Shown: in pieces, positions 55,501 to 64,000 of the stretch
How positions within the stretch are numbered: the stretch's first letter is position 1
Layout: each line of letters begins with the position of its first letter
NCBI GenBank assembly: GCA_035610835.1
Contig: CM069446.1
Span: forward strand, 74,199,062-74,263,061
Direction: 5' to 3'
Source of the DNA: Ophiura sarsii
Taxonomy: Eukaryota > Echinodermata > Ophiuroidea > Amphilepidida > Ophiuridae
Length of the DNA stretch: 64,000 bases
Notes under the pieces: generated by a model
Database searches by the model: none
The model's input: only the letters and a program-made list of their open reading frames with translations
Told to the model about the DNA's origin: nothing
Translations under genes and position numbers: made by a program

Positions 55501-58500
55501 AAAACGTGGATTAAAGGTGATGTTATCGACCACAAAGCGGGCCTGTGTTTATTAGGGTATCAAAATCGCCAACTTCAGAGAATAAAAGGGTGTCTTTTTC
55601 AACCTAAATCCGCGCTAAGGGTTGCTTGGGCCAATAGTCATGTGTCATCAATGTAAAAATAGCCCAAAATAGTTCGGCCTGGACAAATTTATTAACAAAA
55701 CTGAATGACACAATTACCTCATACGTTCATTTCAGTATTAAACTCCATCTTGACTTGTGTCCTTTGCTATGAGTAGGATTCGTCGAGCTATAATCCTTTT
55801 TAAGGGGCACTTTTTCCTTCTTTGAGAATCCGTGTTAAGGTAGTTTTTGAGAGTGGATTCACAAGGATGATTACCACTTTTATACATGGAGTGGTTCCCC
55901 CCGGAGGTCATCCTATAGAGTGACTAACCTGTATCAAAATGTTTCATATCCACAACACAACCTTCTTCATCCAGATCCATATTGGTCTTGTGTAAGAGAC
56001 TAACTCTGGGAGGGTTGGCTTCAATCCTGATTTAAAAAAGCAAACAAACACAAATAGAAATATGTTTACTGGCACATAAATGGAGCTTAGCAATATTTGT
56101 GGTTTTTACCTTTCTTTTGCAAAGTAAATGAACAGTAACTGATTGTTTTCTTTTACTAAGCTTAATTTGAAATCAGGTATGAAAGTCTGAATGCCAAAAT
56201 CATGAGAAGGGCCATCTTAAAAGATTTTATATAATGGTCTAAAGTTGAGTAAGTTCCAATTTAGCAAGAGGTATGACACTTTTTTGTCTCTGCGCCCAAA
56301 AGTAAGCGTGATTTAATAATAGGCAAGCGTCATATAGGTGACCCAACGTAAGTAAATGAGGCACAATGAGGGAAATGTGAATATTGAGTTATAGATATCA
56401 CGATAATATGTATAAGTTAAGAATCATTTTGGTGCCAGAGTCAATGTTATATCATATTTTTAACCAAAGGTACGAATTATTGAAAATCAATTTGTCTCAA
56501 AACATCAAATACAAATTGTCAAGTTATGGGCGTTTAAAATGTTGGTTGTGTTAAAGAATCAATGGAGTAAATGGAAATTAAATACCTTAACATGTAGTTT
56601 ACCTCTTTATTTTCATGAATTTAAATCTTTGGTTAGAAACATGTTGTATCAAAGATCAGAAATAAGACTTATGAATTTGACTATTTTTGACCTTGTCCCA
56701 CAATTTTTGCTCTTAAAATCAAATTAGCTACTGTAGCATTGTGCCTCATTTACTCATGTTGGGTCTATTACATGATGCACAGTGCCGCTGTAGTGCACCT
56801 ACACTGCTCTGTATTAAAATGTTCTACTGTTAGTAGGCTCATCCGGAGCAGATTACAGTATTTACCTGAAGACATGAATAGATCCATCGTCTGACGCCGA
56901 CGCTATGCTATGCGAAGCCTGACAGAAAGTGAGCGCTTTAATCTTGCCGGTTTGTCGGTTGTATGTCTGACGTGATCTGTTTGTGTTACTTTTACCGATC
57001 AGTTTAGCGCAGTCCCATATCTTTACTGTGCCGTCGCTGGAGCCTGTGGCGAATAGTGTGTGGTCCTGGCTTACTTCAACTCTGCAGAAGAAAATATACA
57101 TCAAATTTTTAAGACCATAATTCAGTTGGAAAGTGAGTAAATATTTCAAAAGAAAGTCATACACTTTCTTTAGGTCCTATAAAGTGAAATCTGATTATAT
57201 CTTGACAAAATAGGTTACATAGACATTTGGATGAATCTTTTCGGTACAATTTTGTACCAACTTTGCCACCAAGCAACAAAGATATTAAGCCATTATAAGC
57301 ACCATTTGATGAACATATGTGATGTTTCCAAATTTGCATTTATATTTTAAAGTTGGTCTTTATTTCTTTGGAACTGTCACCAAATATGTTGCCTAAAATC
57401 AGGGCAAACTTTGGGGTCATTGAATCTCAGCAAAGTAGTATAGTTGGGTTCACTCTCATTTACCCAGCAAATCCTTGCAACAAACATTGGGCTCAATTGG
57501 TCCAGATACAATTAAAGTCTGGCTTAAAGGCAAAGGTCCATTCCGACTAGCTCACTCAGGGTGAACTAGCTAGCTTACACTTGTTCATTTGGTGACAGAT
57601 GAAATAGAGTTAAGAAGGAGAAATCTCAACATTGAGATAATCCCACAGGATCTGGCTGGTAAGAGTGGACCTAAGGGTTTATATACTGTTGTTATTCCAC
57701 TGCTGACTTGATAATACTCAATCATCATTTCCATAGACGCATTGCGCATTTAACAAAAGAAATTACTTTAGTAACTGCCATAAAGTATTGAGCAGGTTTA
57801 AACAAAATAAAAATATTCTTTCCAATAAACCTAAAATAATAACCACTTCTATATATTTTTACCTATTGACTGCAGCCTTATGTTCATGAAGATGTGCCAC
57901 CAGCAACCCTTTCGGTTTCCAATTAGGAGATGGTACTTTAGCCTCAAATGCAGTGTCTTCAATAAGCAGTTTACGGGAAATGTCCGCTGTGTACTGCTCA
58001 CGTTTCCTGGCTACCAGACGGCGCAGCTCCATCTTGCAGGTTGCTACACGCACTGTGGATGAATTAAAAGATCACATGAGGTGTATGATGGGGCGATGCG
58101 TAATACCATGAATAATGTACACTATAGTCTATTTGGCCATCATGAGACAGTGACGTAACCGCGTATTCTACTTATTGCATCACATAATGCGCGTGGCTAC
58201 TCGAGGCGCTGGCGTATACACACAAGCGTTGAAAGATAGAAGATATACATACGCGTGCGTAAAAGCTGCGCCTGTTAAGTTACGTCACTGTCCAGAGGAA
58301 GCCAAATGGAGTATAGCTCTGTGTCAACTCAAGTTAGGGAGGGAGAGAAGGCAGGCATCCCTGATTTTTAATTTATTTTTTTATAAATGTTTTTTTTAAA
58401 TTTTTTATTCTCCTTCATATAAATATATACATAAAATTAATGATACATGTTATCTTTAAATAGCATCACAAAAATGTTACATAACAGAAATTGCATCCCT

Positions 58501-61500
58501 GATGGCCAATTGTCTTTGTTCATTGGTGCAGCAATTCTACACCAAGGCTAATAAATTGCCCTACACAGTGTATAATCTGCATCAACTCAAATGGGGAGGG
58601 GTGAGGAAGGGTCTGCTTTGTCAGCACATTTTCTGGTCTTAGGGATAGCATTTATACACCAGGGCCAATATATCCCAATGATGCGTATAGTCTGTGTCAA
58701 CTCAAGTTGAGAAGACAAAGGAGTGTCTGTGTCAGCCCATTTTCTGGTCATATATGCATCAGGTCCAATATATATCCCCTGATCAATGCGTATAGTCTGT
58801 GTCAACTAAATTTGGGGAAGGTGAAGAGGTGGGCATCAATGTCAGCCCTAAAATCCCCGTATCAGAGTCCAGCAGAAAATTAACTACGCACACGGCCTGC
58901 ATTGTGTCTGGGATTTTCCACTACCAGAGAGCTCTACTGCGCAAGCGCGGTAACCCAATCCCAGTCCGAAAACAGGTCAGCAGAGGTGAGCGTGATTGAT
59001 ATGCTATAAATAATATACAAGTTGAGTCTTGTACTCTTGTTTGTGCCCTGTAGCGTTACAATACACATGGTCGAACACAACGTACGGTATACTGAGCATT
59101 GTCATTGATAAAAGTTTAAATGTGTTAGGTAAGTAGGCCTAGTACTGTAATGTATCATAGTTTGTACAAACACGAAAATAACTGTTTTACACATGTTTTG
59201 GGGGCTTTGAAACAAATATGGAAAATAGAATTTGCACTTTTAGAAAACGGAAAACTTAAAAAGAAGGAGAAAATAGAGGTTGCTCATATGTTTTACATTA
59301 TTTGGCCTAAATTATTATTGCTTACATTGTGCCGGTGGCTTGTTCTCCTGAGTTGTCGGTTTCTTCTGCGGTATTCCCTCCGCCGCCGCCTGCAGCTGTG
59401 ACATACTGATAGGTCCCATCGCCGACAAACCTTTAGTAGGTAACCCTTGGGGTAGGGCATCACTCGACTGGGGTTGTGCTGTGGGTTGTGGCGGAGATGT
59501 CTGCTGTTGGGGTTGCGTCGATGGTGGTAATGCTGTGAGAGCATCTTGTGCTGGTTGTACAGGGGGAGATACAGCTACGGATGATGGGGTAGATTTAGAA
59601 TGCTTGGTAGGCTCACTGGATCCAAACATACTCTTCCACTCTTCATTCTGAGAAGGAAAAGATATAAAACCTGAGACTAATATACCTAAAGAGATAAGAA
59701 GCACAGTACTACAGATATTCATCGCTGTGCACAAGGTCCGATGCGGATATTGTTTAGTCAATCGCCAATCGATTATCATCATTCAGTTTAATTTGTAGCA
59801 CGACCTCATTATTTGAGTAAGCGCGCTATTTGAATCCAGTATTATCCACACGTTCATTACACTTTTTAAATAACCTGAATGCACTTTAGCATTGGATGGC
59901 TACCGACATACAGAACGTGATAGATTTCTAAAATGAATATACATTTATATCGCTATATTTTTGGCATTTCAGAATAGATATGACAATTAAAACCTATTGG
60001 GTACATTCTTGGGCATATACACAATGTATTATGATAACAAAGTTCATGGTAATGTGTTTATATTTAACATGAATTGAGAAACAAATGTTATACTTTAATT
60101 CATAAACAAGTTCTTCAAAACATCACTTTTTTAGTTTAATTCATAATGAATCTAAATTCAAACTATGATATTTGGTTATCACAATACATTGTTTATATGT
60201 TCAAGAATGTACCCAATAGGTTTTAATTGGCATATCTCTTCTGAAATGCCATAATTTTAGCGATATAAATGCATATTATTTCAGAAATATATCAAGGTCT
60301 GTGAGTCGGTCACCATCCCATACTAAAGTGTGTTCAGGAAATTAAGAAAAGTGTAATACACGTGTGGATAACACTGGATTTAAAATAGCGCGTTGCTACT
60401 CAAAGGATGAGTTCGTGATACAGATGGCTGCACATGGTAGGTATCAATGGGCGCTTCTTATCGCTATTAGTCTCAGATAAAACTTGTTATATGACAATGC
60501 AAAAAGCTTGCAGATCATCACAAGTTAAACTGATCAGTTTATGACATTTCTTACTTTTGTTTTATTCCATGCAATATTGCTTCATATTCAAGTTTAATAG
60601 TTTTTAGGTACTTCTAGAAATGTTAAAATATTGATTATGGAGACAGCTCCTCGACAAAATTAGAATGACTGACCCTGTAATGTCTTGTAATGAATTTCCA
60701 AAATGTTAATTTAAATACAAGCAAAATTGTTCCAAATAATTAAAAGCGCAAAAAGGCGATGTTGGAACATTACTGCTTTTATAGTAGATGCTAAATTAGA
60801 CATGGGATGATACTGGGAGCATGCTTACAACATCTAGGAATTCCTTTTGTGCCTTAATTCTCACCCTACTTAATGTAGCTTAAAAGCTACATTAAGCTAC
60901 AAACTCTGTCAAAACTGAAACACATCAGGTTATAGTTTGATCAGTTCCAAATTGGCGATACGTCCTTACAGCAGTGGATAAATGTGACTCGTCTCATCAA
61001 AATGGACATGTTGGAGGCCCAAGTCAATTCAGAGTTATTGGTATGACTTGAAATAGAACATTTTTAAGCTTTGAAATGGTACCATGTTGAAGGTAATCAG
61101 ACTTTGTAATCACAAGATATGAATTGAAGAAGCATATTTTTGTCTATTATTTTCTTTATATTTCACCAAATATATTGGCCTCAAAACTGTGTTTGCCAAC
61201 ATCATGTCCTTTTTGATGTGACTGGTCACAAATACAGAAGGACGCGGATGTACATGAAGGCACATGAGTGCGGTCAAATCCGTGGCGTACACTTGGATTA
61301 CTTTTGCACAATACAGAGATAAAAACTGCATATTTCTTGCCAATTTGGAACTGATTAGACTATAGTCTTGGCACATTATATCATGCCATGGCAAATTTGT
61401 TCTGTAAAAATACCACATTGAATGCATGCACATACTGACCATGGCAGACCCCTCCAATCCGCTAGGTTTCTTGCGTAGTTTCCTGGCCTGTGCCTTGTCA

Positions 61501-64000
61501 CTCGGGTCTCCCCTTAGATCTGTGGGTTTGATGAGGTCAGCATGGTTTCTCTGTATAGGTCTCTCTAGTTGTAACAAGTTGATTATGCCGGGCTGTGTAG
61601 GCTGGTCAGGACCGGGAGATGGGATAGTCTGTTCAGCAGAGCTTGAGAACAAGAAACAAACATTTCTTTACTTTAGTCGTCGGCAGAGAACTTCAGCTCT
61701 TTTAAAATAGCCAATGTGCGCGATCTAGTTAATGAGCGTGTGTGTGTGGGCGGGGACATTTATGACCCATAGATATGATCGACCAACCGGATTACAGACA
61801 CCGCGACGCGTCAAACTCCTCAAGATAAACGCTGTTGTGACGCTGTTAAACACACTTCCGTGTTTACGCTTGTACGCTGTTGCCACAGAAAAAGTGCTGA
61901 ACTTCTCTGACGCCACCTATATAGTATATCATTTTCACATTGCTTGGGTATTTGCTTTAGGCTTTTCATTTGAAATGTAAGTGGAAGCTTTAGTATACAA
62001 AATTGTTACTTGTCGTCTCCATACATCTTCTTTAATGAAGGATGGAAATCTGTGAAACAAAACGCTGGCAGTCCTCATTTGGGGGCGGCTTCAGCAGTTT
62101 GAAGACCGGAGAGGAAGTCAAGAGGTAATATCGTGGGCTTGATGGCATGTGACCATTTCATATGTGAACATCTAATAAATGTGTTGATTCAGTACCGACC
62201 AGGCAAGGAATTGGTGACTTTGAAATATACATAGCCAATGGTCTGTATTTGCTCAAATTTGTCATTAAGAAGGAAGGCAATCTAGATAAATCAGAGCGTG
62301 AAATATCTTGAATATGACACAGTTTAAATCTTACCTTGATTTAGCTTTTTGTTGCTTCAGCATGATGTCTTTGAGGAAAAGTAGTTTGTCCTCATGTTCC
62401 TCTGTCATTCCTTGTGACTGCAACTTGCGAAATAACTACAACAAATCCACAGAAATACAAACTTTCTGATAAAATTATTGCATACAGAAAAACAACATTA
62501 TTAAAAGTACAAAAATATATTGGAGTTTTAGTAAAGACTAATGCTGCTGTCCATTGTTGTCAAAGCCATTGTATGATATGTATTTCCTTTGCATTGTAGG
62601 GGGATCAATACCAGGTTTTTATATAGTGCTTTTCACTATGCTAGCACAGTACAAATAGCAATTGAGACACCTATATGCTGAATTCAGTTAAAATCTTAAA
62701 GGGGCATTGAGAGATACGTATGGGAGAGCACCCTCAATTTCCTGGAAATCAGATTTTTTGCCTCTAAGTAATACTTGGGCATATACTAACTACCATCTGA
62801 AACCGTTTACCTTAATTCGCTGTCTATCGTGTACAATTTCACAATTTGGTTATTTCGATGTAGATCACATTTAAATTATCAGCACCACACGCCACATATA
62901 TTGCTTCAACCAAATTTGTGTCTAGCGCCATCATTCAACCGTTTCACAAAAATATTTACACTTCAGAGTTCTTACATATTTTATCTATTGAAACAATCAA
63001 TTTTTTTCCAAATTTCATTTTGGCAATCTCTCAGTGCCCTTTAAGGGGGCTGTGCACCTTCGGTATAGCCTCTGTAAAGCTGCCGTAACTTCTTCAATAT
63101 TCATTTAATCATTATATAAGTATACATTTTTTTGCAGGAAAGGGTTCAATGAATCCAACCATGATCATGAAATTGACCATTTTTGGATTTTTTTTTATAA
63201 AAAACAAGTTTTTTTACCCATTTTAGGTTCTGCAAAGATAACTCAAAATATATTGTGTCACATTTTGTCATACTAGTTTTATTATATTCCTCATACAATT
63301 CCCTAGGAATCTCTTTTTTTGTTGAAAATATTAATTATTTTTTTGAATTATAGACAAAAAAGTGCTTAAAAAACGTGATTTCTTACCTCCAAAATCGTGA
63401 AAATCACCATTTTTTGGTAAAAATAAAATCACATTTTTGGCACTTTTATAAAATGAATAATGAAGAAATTACGACAGTTTTACGGAGGCTGTACCTGAAT
63501 GTGCACAGCCCCTTAAGGTCCCAACAACAAAAAACTTGTTCAGGATCCCAAAACCTGAAAGCAAAACCATGACATTGGTGGTGGAGAATGTGTAAAGCAC
63601 TAGTTTGGACTAGGATTAGGAATTCCTTAAACCAGGTATACCAATGGTGTATAATAGACAAACAGAACTCAAATAATTAGTTGAAAACATGATGGAGATG
63701 TGGATTGAAGATTGATCACAAACAAAAAGCTAGAATATTAGGTTAAAGACATACCTGAAGGTGTACTGAAGGTTGGGTGGGAGGTCACCACCTGCTTGCA
63801 CAGCCTTGATCATTAACCGTCCACAAATGAAATATATACCAAAAATACAAGAGTCGTCAGGACAATTTACCTGCGCTAATTGGTTGTCTTCTGGCTGGCT
63901 ATAGCTTGGTCTGTGTCCGGGTCTACAGAGGTTACGTATCAACTGTCTATCATGTAAACTGTCAAAAAACTGCTCTATCAACGGTGTCCGCAATATGTAG
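49332..64000 (-). CDS. PIK3R4: PIK3R4/VPS15, 3' half: twelve exons, 680 codons
   Basis: Regulatory, pseudokinase-bearing subunit of the class III PI3-kinase complexes (with VPS34, Beclin-1 and ATG14 or UVRAG) that make PI3P on endosomes and autophagosomes. The kinase-like domain and most of the helical solenoid lie beyond the right edge; the window has the end of the solenoid, the linker and the whole C-terminal WD40 propeller. Exons, in transcript order: 63871-64000, 62335-62435, 61440-61641, 59326-59647, 57863-58052, 56866-57081, 55929-56026, 54874-54981, 53663-53788, 52388-52545, 50773-50951, 49332-49545. All junctions are GT-AG and in phase. Diagnostic stretches: [87 protein letters not shown] and the end [11 protein letters not shown], all matching vertebrate PIK3R4 as I recall it. 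The introns are full of MITEs; two contain arrays of exon ends. Confidence 0.95.
49985..50860 (-). repeat. ~166-bp tandem array of a PIK3R4 exon end plus donor
   Basis: Units of ~161-167 bp repeat the last ~92 nt of exon 50773-50951 (from AGATATTGGGATCTAATAGA to TCATATGA), its donor GTATGTATTACAATG and ~70 nt of pyrimidine/purine-skewed intron. Donor copies lie near 50108, 50274, 50436, 50602 and at the true exon (50772). The two copies nearest the exon keep the frame; the two farthest share a 5-nt deletion. A further decayed fragment starts near 49985. Confidence 0.9.
50773..50951 (-). CDS. PIK3R4: PIK3R4 exon 11 in this window (WD repeat)
   Basis: After acceptor [24 protein letters not shown] ... 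[20 protein letters not shown] ... PGVSY, then two bases of the Asp codon and donor GTATGTAT. 179 nt. Its 3' end seeds the array above. Confidence 0.95.
51411..51719. mobile_element. MITE with CAAGGCTTAAGATAA ends
   Basis: ACAAGGCTTAAGATAACAGG on the left, TTATCTTGAGCCTTGCAT inverted on the right. The interior has CCGGGAGCTAC and GGGCGCT boxes. It lies in the intron between the two exon-end arrays. Confidence 0.65.
51774..52481 (-). repeat. 118-bp tandem array, six copies of a PIK3R4 exon end plus donor
   Basis: Units start at 51774, 51892, 52010, 52128, 52246 and 52364, each exactly 118 bp: the last 31 codons (93 nt) of exon 52388-52545, donor CAG/GTATGT and ~25 nt of intron. The rightmost copy is the real exon end. 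The exonic parts differ at four positions only: GTC/GTG (Val), GCT/GCC (Ala), AGT/AGC (Ser) and CCT/CCG (Pro), all synonymous. No acceptor precedes the extra copies, and reading through from one into the next meets a TAA. Confidence 0.95.
52388..52545 (-). CDS. PIK3R4: PIK3R4 exon 10 in this window (WD repeat)
   Basis: After acceptor TTGCTTATTTAG; encodes [34 protein letters not shown] and [14 protein letters not shown], ending in phase 0 at a strong donor. A foldback element ends only 17 bp upstream of the acceptor. Confidence 0.95.
52563..53082. mobile_element. ~520-bp foldback element in a PIK3R4 intron
   Basis: Arms TAAACACAACACCAAAAGTA, GTCCCCCTCTCAACA, AAACATTTTACCAATA and GACTTCATGGCTGAATGA are inverted across ~52820. 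Its left end is 17 bp from the acceptor of exon 52388-52545, so the branch point probably lies inside it. Confidence 0.85.
53105..53452. mobile_element. PIF/Harbinger-like MITE 7 (TTA duplication)
   Basis: TTA, GGCCAAACAAAGAAGATTGT and CTGTCTCAGAA on the left; TTCTGAGACAGAC...GTTTGGCC and TTA on the right. A poly-A run lies in the interior (~53367-53391). Confidence 0.9.
53663..53788 (-). CDS. PIK3R4: PIK3R4 exon 9 in this window
   Basis: 126 nt, split-codon phases at both ends. Encodes [20 protein letters not shown], then [10 protein letters not shown] and HPT, a WD strand set. Acceptor GATTTTCTACAG, donor GTACTT. Confidence 0.95.
53990..54729 (+). mobile_element. Helitron-like element, 3' end (copy 2)
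   Basis: Ends with a hairpin GCGTAC...GTACGC (54703-54723), then CGCTAG followed by T, again a hairpin-plus-CTRR layout. The body holds direct repeats of GGAGGGTTATGATTATAAAT-type sequence and a G/C-rich 5' part with GCACCCCTACACA shared with 40470-41356. No Rep/helicase gene. Lies in a PIK3R4 intron. Confidence 0.45.
54874..54981 (-). CDS. PIK3R4: PIK3R4 exon 8 in this window
   Basis: 108 nt encoding [20 protein letters not shown] and [10 protein letters not shown], joining to GLLTSF in the next exon. Acceptor TTATGTTTCAG, donor GTAAGG. Confidence 0.95.
54982..55928. other. PIK3R4 intron
   Basis: No extra exon was seen. GGGTCAAAGGTCA near 55437 is a near-DR1 motif. Confidence 0.35.
55929..56026 (-). 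CDS. PIK3R4: PIK3R4 exon 7 in this window
   Basis: 98 nt encoding [20 protein letters not shown] and [12 protein letters not shown]. Acceptor TTTAAATCAG, donor GTTAGT. Confidence 0.95.
56335..56767. mobile_element. MITE with GACCCAAC...GAGGCACAATG ends
   Basis: GACCCAACGTAAGTAAATGA plus GGCACAATG on the left; CATTGTGCCTCATTTACTCA plus TGTTGGGTC on the right; ~430 bp within a PIK3R4 intron. Confidence 0.75.
56866..57081 (-). CDS. PIK3R4: PIK3R4 exon 6 in this window (first WD repeats)
   Basis: 216 nt encoding [47 protein letters not shown] and SIHVF. Acceptor TTCTTCTGCAG, donor GTAAAT. Confidence 0.97.
57082..57862. other. PIK3R4 intron
   Basis: No further exon or complete element was recognised. 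Confidence 0.3.
57863..58052 (-). CDS. PIK3R4: PIK3R4 exon 5 in this window
   Basis: 190 nt encoding [20 protein letters not shown] and [20 protein letters not shown], the entry to the WD propeller. Acceptor CATCCACAG, donor GTAAAA. Confidence 0.95.
58300..58850 (+). repeat. Diverged ~120-bp tandem repeat (intron)
   Basis: Three to four copies of GTCTGTGTCAACTCAAGTT, GTGTCAGCCCATTTTCTGGT and GGCCAATATATCCC boxes, increasingly diverged to the left. Lies in a PIK3R4 intron. Confidence 0.7.
59326..59647 (-). CDS. PIK3R4: PIK3R4 exon 4 in this window (Pro/Gln-rich linker)
   Basis: 322 nt. Opens with [20 protein letters not shown], a conserved start to the linker, and continues as Pro/Ser/Gln-rich, poorly conserved sequence. 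Acceptor TTCCTTCTCAG, donor GTAAGC. Confidence 0.93.
59803..60413. mobile_element. ~610-bp foldback element in a PIK3R4 intron
   Basis: Long inverted arms (~280 bp) around ~60105: CTCATTATTTGAGTAAGCGC, TCCAGTATTATCCACACG, TGGGTACATTCTTG and ACAATGTATTATGATAAC on the left have reverse complements on the right. Confidence 0.88.
60414..60929. other. PIK3R4 intron
   Basis: Nothing was recognised apart from a small hairpin (AATGTAGCTT AA AAGCTACATT near 60870). Confidence 0.35.
60930..61364. mobile_element. MITE with TATAGTTTGATCAGTTCC ends (copy 2)
   Basis: TATAGTTTGATCAGTTCCAA plus ATTGGCG on the left; GCCAATTTGGAACTGATTAG plus ACTATAG on the right. Family of 12179-12474. Lies 75 bp from exon 61440-61641. 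Confidence 0.8.
61440..61641 (-). CDS. PIK3R4: PIK3R4 exon 3 in this window
   Basis: 202 nt encoding [20 protein letters not shown], then NLLQLERP and RKLRKKPSG, before the linker. Acceptor TGTTCTCAAG, donor GTCAGT. Confidence 0.9.
61642..62334. other. PIK3R4 intron
   Basis: No exon or complete repeat was recognised. Confidence 0.3.
62335..62435 (-). CDS. PIK3R4: PIK3R4 exon 2 in this window
   Basis: 101 nt encoding [20 protein letters not shown] and [13 protein letters not shown], one of the most conserved parts of the family outside the kinase and WD regions. Acceptor GATTTGTTGTAG, donor GTAAGA. Confidence 0.97.
62696..63044. mobile_element. TTAA-flanked MITE, CTTAAAGGGGCATT family (copy 2)
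   Basis: TTAAAGGGGCATTGAGAGAT at the left; ATCTCTCAGTGCCCTTTAA pattern at the right. The left ~60 bp match 30483-30540. Its right TTAA (63041-63044) is also the left TTAA of the next element. Confidence 0.75.
63041..63516. mobile_element. TTAA-flanked MITE with ~65-bp inverted repeats
   Basis: TTAAGGGGGCTGTGCACCTT on the left, inverse ...GTGCACAGCCCCTTAA on the right; arms also share GCCTCTGTAAA / TTTACGGAGGC and CTTCTTCAATATTCATTT. 476 bp, A/T-rich core. Confidence 0.85.
63871..64000 (-). CDS. PIK3R4: PIK3R4 exon 1 in this window (cut by the window edge)
   Basis: Encodes [40 protein letters not shown] and LAQ before donor GTAAAT, in phase 0 with the next exon. The exon continues beyond base 64000. 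Confidence 0.93.

Noticed and set aside
61732..61980. Plus-strand 82-codon frame
   Set aside because: Within a PIK3R4 intron, no splice context or recognisable domain.

Overview
This is a window of a eukaryotic, almost certainly marine invertebrate, nuclear genome. Genes are sparse, multi-exon, split by kilobase introns, and sit in a dense field of short inverted-repeat transposons, minisatellites and long G/C homopolymers. An intronless vertebrate-type Toll-like receptor and the style of the repeats suggest a deuterostome such as an echinoderm or another ambulacrarian, but that is inference. No prokaryotic, viral or plasmid feature was seen.

Three host genes are well supported. (1) A single-exon Toll-like receptor lies on the minus strand (26334-29159), with its leucine-rich-repeat region broken by about five 1-nt frameshifts. 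(2) A three-exon plus-strand gene (38766-44716) encodes a 311-residue protein whose C-terminal half resembles PPP1R35, a centriolar PP1 regulatory subunit. (3) The 3' half of PIK3R4/VPS15, the regulatory subunit of the class III PI3-kinase, lies on the minus strand. It has twelve exons from the right edge to a stop at 49332-49334, 680 codons in all, with every splice phase consistent. Genes 2 and 3 converge tail to tail. A fourth, unrecognised locus at the left (4718-5378, perhaps plus 5636-5773) looks like terminal exons with a 36-bp coding repeat.

Layout: 368-3954, a 109-bp minisatellite of about 31 units, with a second copy of the same element at 20713-22692; 4-26 kb, intergenic DNA full of MITEs, foldbacks, tRNA-derived SINEs and a block carrying twelve DR1-type AGGTCA repeats; 26-29 kb, the TLR; 29-38 kb, more elements, a 52-bp minisatellite (33205-34800) and a G-rich minisatellite (37500-37945); 38.7-44.9 kb, the PPP1R35-like gene; 49-64 kb, PIK3R4.

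The most unusual observations are these. Two adjacent PIK3R4 exons each have their last ~92-94 nt plus splice donor amplified as a tandem array in the following intron; in the six-copy array every exonic difference between copies is synonymous. The TLR stop codon is supplied by the TTAA target site of a MITE. At least six MITEs share TTA/TAA duplications and GGCC/GGCA tips (PIF/Harbinger-like) but carry element-specific inner terminal repeats. Two paralogous sequences each hold a different MITE, so each serves as the other's empty site.
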